A DNA stretch of 20,501 bases from Burkholderiales bacterium (GTDB lineage: Bacteria > Pseudomonadota > Gammaproteobacteria > Burkholderiales > SG8-41), in the NCBI GenBank assembly GCA_019746155.1, contig JAIESJ010000024.1, positions 1 to 20,501 on the forward strand, in the 5' to 3' direction. Shown in pieces: positions 5,779 to 14,228 of this stretch. The position numbers and the translations under genes were made by a program. The notes below the pieces were generated by a model. The model saw only the letters and a program-made list of their open reading frames with translations, was not told the DNA's origin and made no database searches. Each line of letters starts with the position of its first letter. Within the stretch, counting starts at the first letter, position 1.

Positions 5779-6660
5779 TCATGTTTTTTCAGGCAGCCCC
5801 CGCAGCCAGCAGCGCACGACGATGTCCTTCACCCACGTCTCGTCGGGGCCGAGCGTGCTGAATTCGAGCCCGTCTTCCGGCTGCGACGATTCCTGCTGCA
5901 TCGTGTGCAGCCGCGCCGATCTCACGTTGGCATCCGCCACCGTATAGCCGTAGCGCGCAAAGCGTTCCATCTCGATAGCGATTTCCTCACGTGGTCCGGC
6001 CATAAACCAGATCCACTCGGCAACAAATCCCTGCGCCATCTGCTCCAGCTCGCGGTACACGGTCTTGTCGATCGGCTGCGGTACGGCCATGGTCTCGAAA
6101 TCGCATTCGGATTGCGCCAGACTGGACCGCCAGTGCAAGCTCCATTCCGCGCCGCCTTCGGTCGCGAACAACTCCACGACATCGCTCTCCGGCACGCGCA
6201 CCACGCGCAACAACGCATCGCGCTCCGCGGTGAGCGCATAACCCAGCCACTCGTCGCGGTTGGAACGGAAGAAAGTCAGCGCAAGTTCCAGCCTGCCGTC
6301 GCCGGCGACCGCGACGTGGATCGGCCGCGCGCTGCGCGCCGCCGTGGCCAGTTTGTCGACGTTGTGCGCGGTGAGCCTGCCGCCGATTATGGTCGCGGCC
6401 CCGCGTGCGCCGGCATCGACATTGACCCATTCCGCAACCATCTTCAATGCGGGAAATTCCTGAGAAGCCTCAACAAACGCCGGAAACGGGATGCCGCCTT
6501 TCACTTTCAGGTCGTAGCACAGCGCCCCGGCGCCGTGATGCTCGCCGATTTCGCCTTCAATCCGCTGCTCGGCAAGCAGCAGCCTGATGCGCGCATCGCA
6601 TGCTGCAAGCAGCGACTCGTCTCCGGAAACGGTGATAGTGGCATGGATCAGTAAAGACAT
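5779..6660 (-). CDS. Conserved-looking protein of unknown function
   Basis: Predicted soluble protein of 293 residues that I do not recognise. It has no signal peptide, no membrane segment and no clear catalytic motif. Its sequence is rich in acidic residues and tryptophan (for example EWLGY, AEWSLHW, VAEWIWFM), and the N-terminal third resembles a small alpha/beta fold with a VNVDAGARGAATIIGGRLT segment. The start at 6660 is supported by AGGGAG 5 nt upstream, and the frame begins only 9 nt after the MFS stop, so the two are almost certainly co-transcribed. The role may be tied to the transported compound, but nothing in the sequence says which. Confidence 0.75.
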   Translation of the reverse strand: MSLLIHATITVSGDESLLAACDARIRLLLAEQRIEGEIGEHHGAGALCYDLKVKGGIPFPAFVEASQEFPALKMVAEWVNVDAGARGAATIIGGRLTAHNVDKLATAARSARPIHVAVAGDGRLELALTFFRSNRDEWLGYALTAERDALLRVVRVPESDVVELFATEGGAEWSLHWRSSLAQSECDFETMAVPQPIDKTVYRELEQMAQGFVAEWIWFMAGPREEIAIEMERFARYGYTVADANVRSARLHTMQQESSQPEDGLEFSTLGPDETWVKDIVVRCWLRGLPEKT

Positions 6661-6669
6661 ATGGACTCC

Positions 6670-7860
6670 CTAAGCCCGTGCCGCAGACGCGGGGGGTTTA
6701 CGCACAATCGATACCGCCGCCGCCAACGTCACCACCGCGGCCGAACCGAACGCCACCGCGTAGCTGCCCGTCAGCGTCACGATAAGCCAGAAGAAAAAAG
6801 GGCCCACCACCACGCCGAAATAAGTGAGCGCGAGCGAAGCCCCGGTAGCAATGGCCACGTTGCCTTCGGGCGCGACGCGCGCGATCTCGGCAACGTAGAC
6901 GCCGTTCCAGCCGATGGCCGTGGCGCCGTACACCGCGCACAGCAGCAACACCGCGCCGAACGGCCAGGCGGCGGTGACCAGCGCCATCAACAGTGCGCAC
7001 ACCGCCATCGCCGCGCCCAGCAGCGCCAGAACGACGCGGGCGTCAGCGGCATAATCGGCCGCCACGCCCCACAACACGCGGCCGACGATGCCGGCGATCA
7101 TGGCGGCGGACAAGGCAGCGCCCGCGTTGATCACGCTGAGCCCAACATTTTCAGTAAGAAAAACAACGAGATAACTTGCCAGGCACATTTGCATGCCGGC
7201 GTACGCGAACGAGGTGAACGAGACGCGGCGCAGTTCTCTATGGGTAAACACCATTTTGAGCAGGCTTGCCAACGGCGGCCGCTGCGCCGTCGACTTCAGG
7301 CCAGGATGATCATAAGTGCCGCGGATGGTCTGCAGCACCGCAGCGAACAACAGGGTCAAGCCCGCCATGGCAAGGGCAGCCGCGCGCCAGCCGACGGCAA
7401 CAACGAGCCACGGCACCACCGCACCGGCAAATGCACCGCCCACCGGCACGCCGGTCTGGCGAATCGACATGATCAGGTTGCGCATCCGGTCGGGCGTGCG
7501 CTCGACGAGCAGCGCCGAACTGGCAGGCGTGACCGGGCCATAGCCCATCCCGATCAGCACCGCACCCGCAAGCACCGCCGCGAGATGAGCCAGTCCGCAG
7601 ATCGCCAGTCCGCCAGCCGTCAGCACCAGGCAGATCTGGCTCACGCGCACGGCGCCATAGCGTGCCACGAAGGTGCCGCCAATGGGCGCCGAGAGCGAAG
7701 CGAGAAAATATATGAGTGCAGTGAACGCACCGATGGCGGTCGCGGCAACGCCGATGTCAGCGCTTGCCACCGGCGCCAGAATCGCAGGAGTGAATACCGC
7801 CACCGATGTCAGCGACTGGCTGACGAGGGTTGCCAGCAGGGCGACGATCAACGCTTTCAT
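6670..7860 (-). CDS. MFS transporter
   Basis: Major facilitator superfamily protein of 396 residues with about twelve hydrophobic helices in two halves. A degenerate motif A loop between TM2 and TM3 (GGTFVARYGAVRVS) is present, and a longer hydrophilic loop follows TM6 near residues 183-208. It should be a proton-coupled or facilitative carrier in the inner membrane; the overall look is like the CynX/NimT or small organic-acid groups, but the substrate cannot be read. It is the first gene of a two-gene minus-strand operon. No strong Shine-Dalgarno lies before its ATG. Confidence 0.88.
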   Translation of the reverse strand: MKALIVALLATLVSQSLTSVAVFTPAILAPVASADIGVAATAIGAFTALIYFLASLSAPIGGTFVARYGAVRVSQICLVLTAGGLAICGLAHLAAVLAGAVLIGMGYGPVTPASSALLVERTPDRMRNLIMSIRQTGVPVGGAFAGAVVPWLVVAVGWRAAALAMAGLTLLFAAVLQTIRGTYDHPGLKSTAQRPPLASLLKMVFTHRELRRVSFTSFAYAGMQMCLASYLVVFLTENVGLSVINAGAALSAAMIAGIVGRVLWGVAADYAADARVVLALLGAAMAVCALLMALVTAAWPFGAVLLLCAVYGATAIGWNGVYVAEIARVAPEGNVAIATGASLALTYFGVVVGPFFFWLIVTLTGSYAVAFGSAAVVTLAAAVSIVRKPPASAARA

Positions 7861-8395
7861 GCCGCGGCAACGCCGGAATGATCAGATATTGCGCAGATGT
7901 TGAAAGCTCTACGTTGATTTAACACGGGATTTCTTCGGCAATGACGGCGAGACATGGGATTCTAGCACCTTGCCGCGATGCTCCCTGTGCCGCCGCAGAA
8001 CGCCCACAAAAATCTAACAAAATGAGAGATTTGATTTTCGCAAGCAGCCGTCGCACACTGAGCAATAAGGCACAGTTTTATGACGCCGGGTTTGGGAGAG
8101 GTCTGACGCAATGTCAGTTTCACGTCTGCAGCGTTTTCCGCATCCGGTATAACCGGGAACATATTCAAGGCCGCCCGGGACCTCGCCCGGGAATACGGCC
8201 TGCGCTCGCAGCGCGCGGGCGCTCATTCGAGGACGTGCGCGCCCGCAAGCTGTGCATCGCGCGCGGCGAGGGCGGGGTGCACGGCATTCGCTACGACATC
8301 GAGCAGCAGTTCGGCACCACCTTGTGACAAACGCCGGAGGCCGCTGAGTATGCCGGCATGCCGTTTCCGCTTTCCCGTAACCGGAGAAACATGAG
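7861..8395. other. 535-bp intergenic region with possible decayed coding remnant
   Basis: This separates the MFS gene (minus) from the lipoprotein operon (plus) and should hold both promoters, but I see no convincing -35/-10 pair. Near 8164-8327 two frames look coding in succession: frame 8164-8223 reads FKAARDLAREYGLRSQRAG, and frame 8220-8327 reads on to RGEGGVHGIRYDIEQQFGTTL-stop. That pattern suggests a frameshifted gene remnant that I cannot assign. A CTGAC/GTCAG inverted repeat lies at 8103-8117. Confidence 0.35.
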
Positions 8396-9124
8396 ATGCG
8401 CACATCCCAGCTGCTTGCAATGACAGCCGCCGCATGCCTGCTACTGGCCGGCTGCGGCACCGCCCCGCTCAGCCGCTTTGACGTCACCGGGGCCAACAAC
8501 ATCCTCAACGACTGGTCCTGCGAAGCGGCCGACAACAGGCAGGCATGCGTGGACGACTACAACGCAAACGCGGGCAAACGGCTGTTGCGCGGACACCTCA
8601 TCGTGACCGTTTTCGCGCGCTACGGCGCCGCGCGCTTCGATTCTTATTCCGAGGATATCGTCAACGACTCGACGAAACTGCTGGGGCGCGTCGAGACCGC
8701 GGAAAACGAACTCGCGAAAGCTGTCGCGGTCGCCGCGAAGGCCGGCACCGCGCCCGGCATCTTCTATGAAGTCAATCGCGTTGATTCCTTTCTCGCCATC
8801 ATAGACGTCATGGAAATCGCCACCCGCCCCACGCGGCGCGGCCTGCTCGGCTTCGTCTTGCTTTCCTCCCCTGCCGAACGTGTGGATGCCGGACTGGACA
8901 TCCTGCGCAACGCGCTCAAGGACAAGCTTTACCTGGACGCCTATCGCAAATCTCTGGAAAAAACTCGGCTCTATGTCGGCGATGACAAACAAAAACTGCA
9001 GGAAGCATGGACCACGATCAACACCCAGCTCGACGAAAGCTGCAAGCGTCTGGCGGAATATGCGAAGCTCAAGGCACATCATTGCATTCCAGCGCCGACA
9101 CCAGCCTCGAAACCCGCCGGCTGA
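8396..9124 (+). CDS. Lipoprotein of unknown function
   Basis: Protein of 242 residues with a lipoprotein signal: a hydrophobic stretch followed by the lipobox LLAGC, with C20 the lipidation site. The residue after Cys is Gly, not Asp, so outer-membrane sorting is possible. The mature part is mainly helical by composition and contains several Cys residues (WSCEAADNRQACVDDY, DESCKRL, HHC), which could form periplasmic disulfides. No known domain is recognised. GGAGA at 8382-8386 precedes ATG 8396; an ATG at 8391 is in another frame. The patatin-like gene begins 32 nt after its stop, so it is probably the first gene of a three-gene operon. Confidence 0.82.
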   Translation: MRTSQLLAMTAAACLLLAGCGTAPLSRFDVTGANNILNDWSCEAADNRQACVDDYNANAGKRLLRGHLIVTVFARYGAARFDSYSEDIVNDSTKLLGRVETAENELAKAVAVAAKAGTAPGIFYEVNRVDSFLAIIDVMEIATRPTRRGLLGFVLLSSPAERVDAGLDILRNALKDKLYLDAYRKSLEKTRLYVGDDKQKLQEAWTTINTQLDESCKRLAEYAKLKAHHCIPAPTPASKPAG

Positions 9125-9156
9125 ACAACTTGTGGCGCTAAAAAGAGGAGGCACAC

Positions 9157-10860
9157 ATGGCTGACATCCCTTCCCTGACTCCCTCCTCGCAACCGGGACG
9201 CTCGAAGCTGGGCCTGGCGCTATCGGGAGGCGGGTTCCGGGCGTCGCTGTTTCACATCGGCGTGTTGGCGCAGATGGCGGACATGGGACTTTTACGTTCT
9301 GTCGAAGTCATTTCGACGGTTTCCGGCGGATCTATCATCGGCGCCCTTTATTACCTTCACGTTAAGAAACTGCTCGAGACGGTGCCGGACAAAGACATCA
9401 AGCATACCCACTATCAGGACATCATCGCGCGGATCGAGCGTGAGTTTTTATCTGCAGCGCAGAAAAACCTCCGAATGCGCATTTTCAGCAATCTTTACAG
9501 CAACGTGAAAATGCTAAGGAGAAACTATTCGCGCAGCGACCGTATCGCCTGGCTGTATGACCATTACATTTATTGTCCCGCCTACGGAATAGACCGCCGA
9601 ATCCAGATGCGCGAACTCAAGATACTCCCCTGCGTCGGCAATACTAACCGTAACATGAATTTCTATCCTCTCGTCGATAACGAGTCCCGTCGTGCGAAGG
9701 TACCGATCATTCTCATCAACGCGACGGTGCTCAACAATGGACACAATTGGCGGTTTGAGGCCGCGCGGATGGGCACGCCACCGCTTCCCCAGCACGAGAA
9801 CCAGATCAACTCCAACGTACGTCTCGAGCGCCCTGACTCGTATGACAACATCTTGACCTTGCAGCAGGATATTGAACTCGGATCTGCAGTTGCGGCGTCG
9901 GCTGCCGTGCCCCTGATCTTCCCGCCGTTGCCCATAAGCGGCATGTACCAGGACCTGACCGTGCAACTCGCGGACGGCGGCGTGTATGACAATCAAGGCA
10001 CAGAGGCGCTGGTCGACCCGCAGATAAACTGTTCACACTTGGTGGTAAGCGACGCGTCCGCGCAGCTCGACGACCAAAACGTCACCCGCACACGGTCACT
10101 CAACATCCTTACGCGGGTCAACGACATCACTATGGAAAGGGTGCGCGTCGAGGACCTTGCGTCGCTGCTTTCGGAAACGAATCGCAAGGTGGCGATAATG
10201 CATCTGCGTGAAGGATTGGAACCCACGACCAAGCCATACCTGCGCGCCAGCGAGAACAAATTCCGGCCGGATCATACTGGCAAAGGACGCACGACGGAAT
10301 ATGGCGTCGCCCCAGAGCTACAGGATCTGATTTCCCGCGTTCGCACGGATCTCGACGCCTTTTCCGATGCCGAAGCATTCACGTTAATGCTTGATGGATA
10401 CCGAATGAGTACCGGCAAGCTTCAGACAGTCGCGTATTTCAGCGATGACGTGGAACGTGCCACTCCTCGCGACAACTGGGTCTTCATGGAATTAGAAAAA
10501 ACGCACGGCTGGTCTATGGCAAATCCCTCCCGCGAGCACCTCAAGCACATCCGGATCGCGCACAAACGTTTCCTGAAATTGTTTCACTGGCCGATCGCTA
10601 TCGTCGCTCTCTTGATCATGGCGTTGTTCTTCGGGGTGCTTTGGATGGTGTTCGGAGGATTCATCAGAAGTGCGCTTGTCTGGCCGCCCATGATAACAAG
10701 CATCTTGAAATTCCTTGCTACGGTCGTGGTAGGCGTGCCGATATTGATCGCGCTCTACCTGGCAACGTTCAACGAACTGTTTCTGCGCCAAGGGCGGATC
10801 AAAAGAGCTGCAAACACCCAGACAAGCGCCGATGCATGCGGGCGGCAATCCTCGCGGTGA
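9157..10860 (+). CDS. Patatin-like phospholipase with C-terminal membrane hairpin
   Basis: Protein of 567 residues. The N-terminal patatin domain has the oxyanion glycine motif GGGFRAS (24-30), nucleophile S56 in TVSGGS, and catalytic D273 in LADGGVYDNQG. The dyad is complete, so lipid acyl-hydrolase activity is expected. Between them is a long insert (about 75-230) with basic and aromatic residues (RMRIFSNLYSNVKMLRRNYS). The C-terminus has two hydrophobic segments, about 478-502 and 516-537, and ends in a basic tail, so the catalytic domain should be cytoplasmic and tethered to the inner membrane. GAGGAGG ends 5-6 nt before ATG 9157. It is followed 51 nt later by the 1038-residue membrane protein. 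Substrate and trigger are unknown. Confidence 0.9.
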   Translation: MADIPSLTPSSQPGRSKLGLALSGGGFRASLFHIGVLAQMADMGLLRSVEVISTVSGGSIIGALYYLHVKKLLETVPDKDIKHTHYQDIIARIEREFLSAAQKNLRMRIFSNLYSNVKMLRRNYSRSDRIAWLYDHYIYCPAYGIDRRIQMRELKILPCVGNTNRNMNFYPLVDNESRRAKVPIILINATVLNNGHNWRFEAARMGTPPLPQHENQINSNVRLERPDSYDNILTLQQDIELGSAVAASAAVPLIFPPLPISGMYQDLTVQLADGGVYDNQGTEALVDPQINCSHLVVSDASAQLDDQNVTRTRSLNILTRVNDITMERVRVEDLASLLSETNRKVAIMHLREGLEPTTKPYLRASENKFRPDHTGKGRTTEYGVAPELQDLISRVRTDLDAFSDAEAFTLMLDGYRMSTGKLQTVAYFSDDVERATPRDNWVFMELEKTHGWSMANPSREHLKHIRIAHKRFLKLFHWPIAIVALLIMALFFGVLWMVFGGFIRSALVWPPMITSILKFLATVVVGVPILIALYLATFNELFLRQGRIKRAANTQTSADACGRQSSR

Positions 10861-10911
10861 CCCGCAAAAGAGAGGCGTTTGTGTGTGATGGCAACGAACC
10901 GGAGTTGAACC

Positions 10912-13900
10912 ATGGCAGCCGACAATAAAGATGGGCCAGGATTACCGATTGGCGGCATTGCGGCAATATTGGTGTTTGTAACCGGGATCGTGGTCCAGCA
11001 GTTTCCGCTCGAAAGTACACGTCCCGCCCCGCCTGAAACCTCTCGCAATCGATTTGTCGGTATCCAGGACGTGCGGGCGCGACTCTGGCAAGACCCATTT
11101 GAAGTCGTCGCGCTTCATCAAACAGGAAAAAGCGAGACGCACACCCTGTGGCCATACCGGATAAACAGCGAAGCGCTGGCCACTAACGTTCATGACACCG
11201 CTTATATCCGCCAGATCGTTCGGAAAGAACTCGCGAAAAATGCAAACAGCGTCACCCTGCTCGGCGTGATGGTATTCGGCGGACCCTATCCCGAAGATGC
11301 CGAGCAGCGCCGGCGCATTCGCTACGCGGTCTTGTCCGGACTAGGCGTCCAGGGATTCGAGCCCGACGATTCCGACAACATCGGTTACATCGACCTCGCC
11401 AAAGAGGAATTTTTCCCGGATATCGTTCCACTGGAGTGGCTGAATCGCAGTAACGACGGCAAAGCACCGGACAGCGTACTAGTGCTTTGGCTCGAAGAAG
11501 ACGCGTTCGCGTGGCAGGAGGAGCCGCTCAGAAAACTTGCCACCCTGTTAGACCGGATTACGCCCCAGGAGAAATACGGCGATGCCCCAGGAGATAAAGA
11601 CAAGGCAAAGCTGAACTACAAAATCATCGGTCCCGCGAGTTCGCAGGGATTGAGAAAGATGGTCCAGGAAACGAAAGGTACTGACAACAAATTTGCAAAA
11701 ATTCCGACAGTCAATGGCGGCAGGATCGAAATCTATTCGCCGAGCGCCACAGCTTCCAACTCGTACTTGGTCGAGGACCAGAATGACAGCACCACAGCTT
11801 CCGAATCGTACCTGGTCGACGGCCGGAGCAACCCTATCGCGGAACTGCTGAGGAATCGCCTTGGACTTCTGCGTACCGTCACGACCGACGACAAGCTCGC
11901 GGTTACGCTGACTGAAGAACTCAAGCGGCGCGGCGTCACGAAATTTTGCAGCTCCCCGGACAAGCCAGCACGAGAACGCATTCTCCTCGTATCCGAGTGG
12001 GACACGTTTTACGGCAAACAGCTGCCCAAACAATTCGAGGCCGCGATGAACTGCGGCTCGCCGGCTACGATAAAGGTGAGCTATATGCGCGGTCTCGACG
12101 GTCGTGTTGCGCAACCCACGACTGCAGGCAACGATGCAAAAGCGAAGGGTGAAAAGGAGAAAAGCAGGGAGAGGGAGTTACGCGAGTTCGAACGGGCGGA
12201 CGGCAACAGCCAGTACGATTACCTGCGGCGCATCGCCGGGCGGATCCGGGCGCTCGACACGGAAGCTGACGGAAAGATCAAGGCGGTCGGCATTCTGGGT
12301 AGCGACGCATACGATAAGTTATTAATTTTACAGGCGTTAATGGATAGCCTTCCACATGCCGTGTTTTTCACGACAGACCTCGACGCTCGGCTGCTGCAGC
12401 AAGACCAAATCCGCTGGACGCGAAATTTGCTGGTCGCATCAAGCTTCGGGCTCGAACTGGTTGAAGGCATCCAGAAAAACATTCCTCCGTTCCGTGACAG
12501 CTACCAGACCGCGACCTTTCTTGCGGTACAGCTCGCATTTCTGGATTTGGATTCAAAAAACAAATCGTCACTGCTGGAAAAATGGCTTGGCAACCCGCGA
12601 CTTTTCGAGATAGGAAGAACGCGAGCTTTTGAGCTGACGCCGGATAAACAGCCCGGAACGCCAACGACAAAGAATACTTGCAACAAACTCAGCGCATGCG
12701 CTGACATCCACCCGTCGAAACCGGATTTCTATCCCGCTTCCGGAAAACCGGGCGGGTTTCTGGTCATTACCGTGCTACTTTTTGTGGTACTGCTGGCCGC
12801 CTACAACTGGACAATCAGGGATTTCGTAGCGAAACTTATTGCACCGCCTTTCATTTTCGTCGTGCTCGCAATCGCCACCGCGACCTGGTTCGTTTGTTCC
12901 ATGGTCATTGGTGAGGGCCGCGAAGGCGAGCCGCTGCTGTGGTTCGAGGGAATTAGCATCTGGCCCACCGAGATCATCCGCGCGGTTGCGGCGACATTGT
13001 GCAGCTATCTGATTTACCGCGCGATTACCGGACAGCGGGAAAACATGGAACAGATGCGCAAACAATTCATGCTGCTCGGCGCGCCGGCCGAAGACCGGCC
13101 CTTGACACAAAGGCTCGCGAGATTCATCGGCACCTTACGCACTTTACGTCAACAATGGCCCGAAAAAATCAGCATTCGCCGCTGGAATCTTCCGGACGGA
13201 AAATCGGTAAACGTGGGGAGGCTGTGGCAGGAGTACGATCGGCGCGCTACGCTGGCGTCCCGCCTCTGGCGCGTAGTGCCGGTGGCGCTGTTGTATATCG
13301 GCTTCGCGACAGGCATATTCTTGATTCTGGGGCAGCCGTACGTTCCATACCGCGGGGTTCTGAGCGGAAAAATAGACTTTTGGGTAATCATGATCTGCGT
13401 ACTGCTGTTCGTCTTCCTGTTGTTCTACGTCGTGGATGCGATCCGGCTGTGCGAACGGTTCATCGGACTTCTCCAGCAGCGGCCGAGCGAGTGGCCTGAC
13501 CCAATTGCCCAAGCTTACGCCGCGCAACTCGGGATAAGCGAACCGGAGCGCCGCGATCAACCCGACAACACCAGCCGGTTCAACGACTGGATCGACGTAC
13601 AGTTCATCGCGCGGCATACCGCATCGGTAACCGGCCTGATCTGGTACCCGTTCATCATAATCGCATTGTTGATCGTCGCGCGTAGCGCGCTGTTTGACAA
13701 CTGGCACATGACCGGGCCTTTGATCGTGATCTTCGGCATCAATGTGGGTTACGCGATCGCCGCGGCGGTCATACTGCAGCGCACGGCGGAAAAAGCCCGA
13801 CATATCGCGATCACCAAGCTCAACGAAAAGCTCTTGCGGGCGAGAAGCGAAGTGGGGGTGCCCGCGCTCGCTGCACAGTTCGAACAGATGATCGGCCTTG

Positions 13901-14028
13901 TCAGCGGGCTGCGGGAAGGCGCCTTCCGGCCCGTCTCGGAACTGCCGCTGGTACGCGCGATTCTCGTTTCCCTGAGCAGCTACGGCGGCATGTCGATCGC
14001 TGAGTACTTTGCCTACCTGCCGAACTGA
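10912..14028 (+). CDS. Giant membrane protein with large periplasmic domain
   Basis: Unrecognised protein of 1038 residues. A first membrane segment (about 12-30) leads into roughly 580 residues predicted periplasmic, then seven more segments near 615-635, 640-663, 685-703, 787-808, 823-845, 908-928 and 933-955, with cytoplasmic stretches 704-785, 846-907 and 956-1038. Positive charges fit this topology. Two alternating alpha/beta-like stretches in the periplasmic part (ERILLVSEWDTFYG near 360; KAVGILGSDAYDKLLILQAL near 460) recall the two lobes of type I periplasmic binding proteins, which is a weak inference. A 15-residue tandem duplication lies near residues 279-308. GGAG 7 nt upstream supports the start. 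As the last gene after the lipoprotein and the patatin, it may sense an envelope signal and control the phospholipase. Confidence 0.82.
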   Translation: MAADNKDGPGLPIGGIAAILVFVTGIVVQQFPLESTRPAPPETSRNRFVGIQDVRARLWQDPFEVVALHQTGKSETHTLWPYRINSEALATNVHDTAYIRQIVRKELAKNANSVTLLGVMVFGGPYPEDAEQRRRIRYAVLSGLGVQGFEPDDSDNIGYIDLAKEEFFPDIVPLEWLNRSNDGKAPDSVLVLWLEEDAFAWQEEPLRKLATLLDRITPQEKYGDAPGDKDKAKLNYKIIGPASSQGLRKMVQETKGTDNKFAKIPTVNGGRIEIYSPSATASNSYLVEDQNDSTTASESYLVDGRSNPIAELLRNRLGLLRTVTTDDKLAVTLTEELKRRGVTKFCSSPDKPARERILLVSEWDTFYGKQLPKQFEAAMNCGSPATIKVSYMRGLDGRVAQPTTAGNDAKAKGEKEKSRERELREFERADGNSQYDYLRRIAGRIRALDTEADGKIKAVGILGSDAYDKLLILQALMDSLPHAVFFTTDLDARLLQQDQIRWTRNLLVASSFGLELVEGIQKNIPPFRDSYQTATFLAVQLAFLDLDSKNKSSLLEKWLGNPRLFEIGRTRAFELTPDKQPGTPTTKNTCNKLSACADIHPSKPDFYPASGKPGGFLVITVLLFVVLLAAYNWTIRDFVAKLIAPPFIFVVLAIATATWFVCSMVIGEGREGEPLLWFEGISIWPTEIIRAVAATLCSYLIYRAITGQRENMEQMRKQFMLLGAPAEDRPLTQRLARFIGTLRTLRQQWPEKISIRRWNLPDGKSVNVGRLWQEYDRRATLASRLWRVVPVALLYIGFATGIFLILGQPYVPYRGVLSGKIDFWVIMICVLLFVFLLFYVVDAIRLCERFIGLLQQRPSEWPDPIAQAYAAQLGISEPERRDQPDNTSRFNDWIDVQFIARHTASVTGLIWYPFIIIALLIVARSALFDNWHMTGPLIVIFGINVGYAIAAAVILQRTAEKARHIAITKLNEKLLRARSEVGVPALAAQFEQMIGLVSGLREGAFRPVSELPLVRAILVSLSSYGGMSIAEYFAYLPN
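11747..11836 (+). repeat. 45-bp in-frame tandem duplication
   Basis: Two adjacent 45-bp units inside the giant membrane protein encode TASNSYLVEDQNDST and TASESYLVDGRSNP. The DNA units begin CCACAGCTTCCAACTCGTAC and CCACAGCTTCCGAATCGTAC. They are imperfect, so the duplication is not brand new, and the reading frame is kept. Confidence 0.8.
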
Positions 14029-14228
14029 CAATTATCGCCACCGCAATGAAACCAGCCAACGATAAGATTCGGTGGTCTAGGCAAAGACCCATGATTTTTT
14101 TCACGTAGCATCGCACCAGAGGCTGGCGTTCTCTGGCTTTACTTCCATGCACCAAAAAAGAGGGTGCGAAGCAGCCACACCTGACCGCTTTTATTCAATC
14201 TTCCAAAAGGCAAAAGCCAGTTGACAAA
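14029..14228. other. Convergent intergenic region, weak hairpin
   Basis: The giant membrane-protein gene and the minus-strand dehydrogenase gene end towards each other here. CCAGAG (14116-14121) and CTCTGG (14131-14136) form a 6-bp hairpin followed by CTTTACTT, a weak candidate terminator on the plus strand. No gene is seen. Confidence 0.35.

Noticed and set aside
5502..5861. Plus-strand open frame of 119 codons
   Set aside because: No recognisable domain, composition driven by short repeats, and it overlaps the 3' end of the minus-strand gene.
7941..8327. Plus-strand open frame of 128 codons as a single gene
   Set aside because: The first two thirds look non-coding; only the last part seems protein-like and may belong to a frameshifted remnant.
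11122..11145. HQTGKSET string in the giant protein as a P-loop
   Set aside because: The first glycine of the Walker A motif is missing and the site lies just after the first TM segment on the predicted periplasmic side; no Walker B is evident.
8396..14028. Module as a CBASS anti-phage system because of the patatin effector
   Set aside because: No CD-NTase, Cap2 or Cap3 gene is present, and the partner is a membrane protein with a periplasmic domain.
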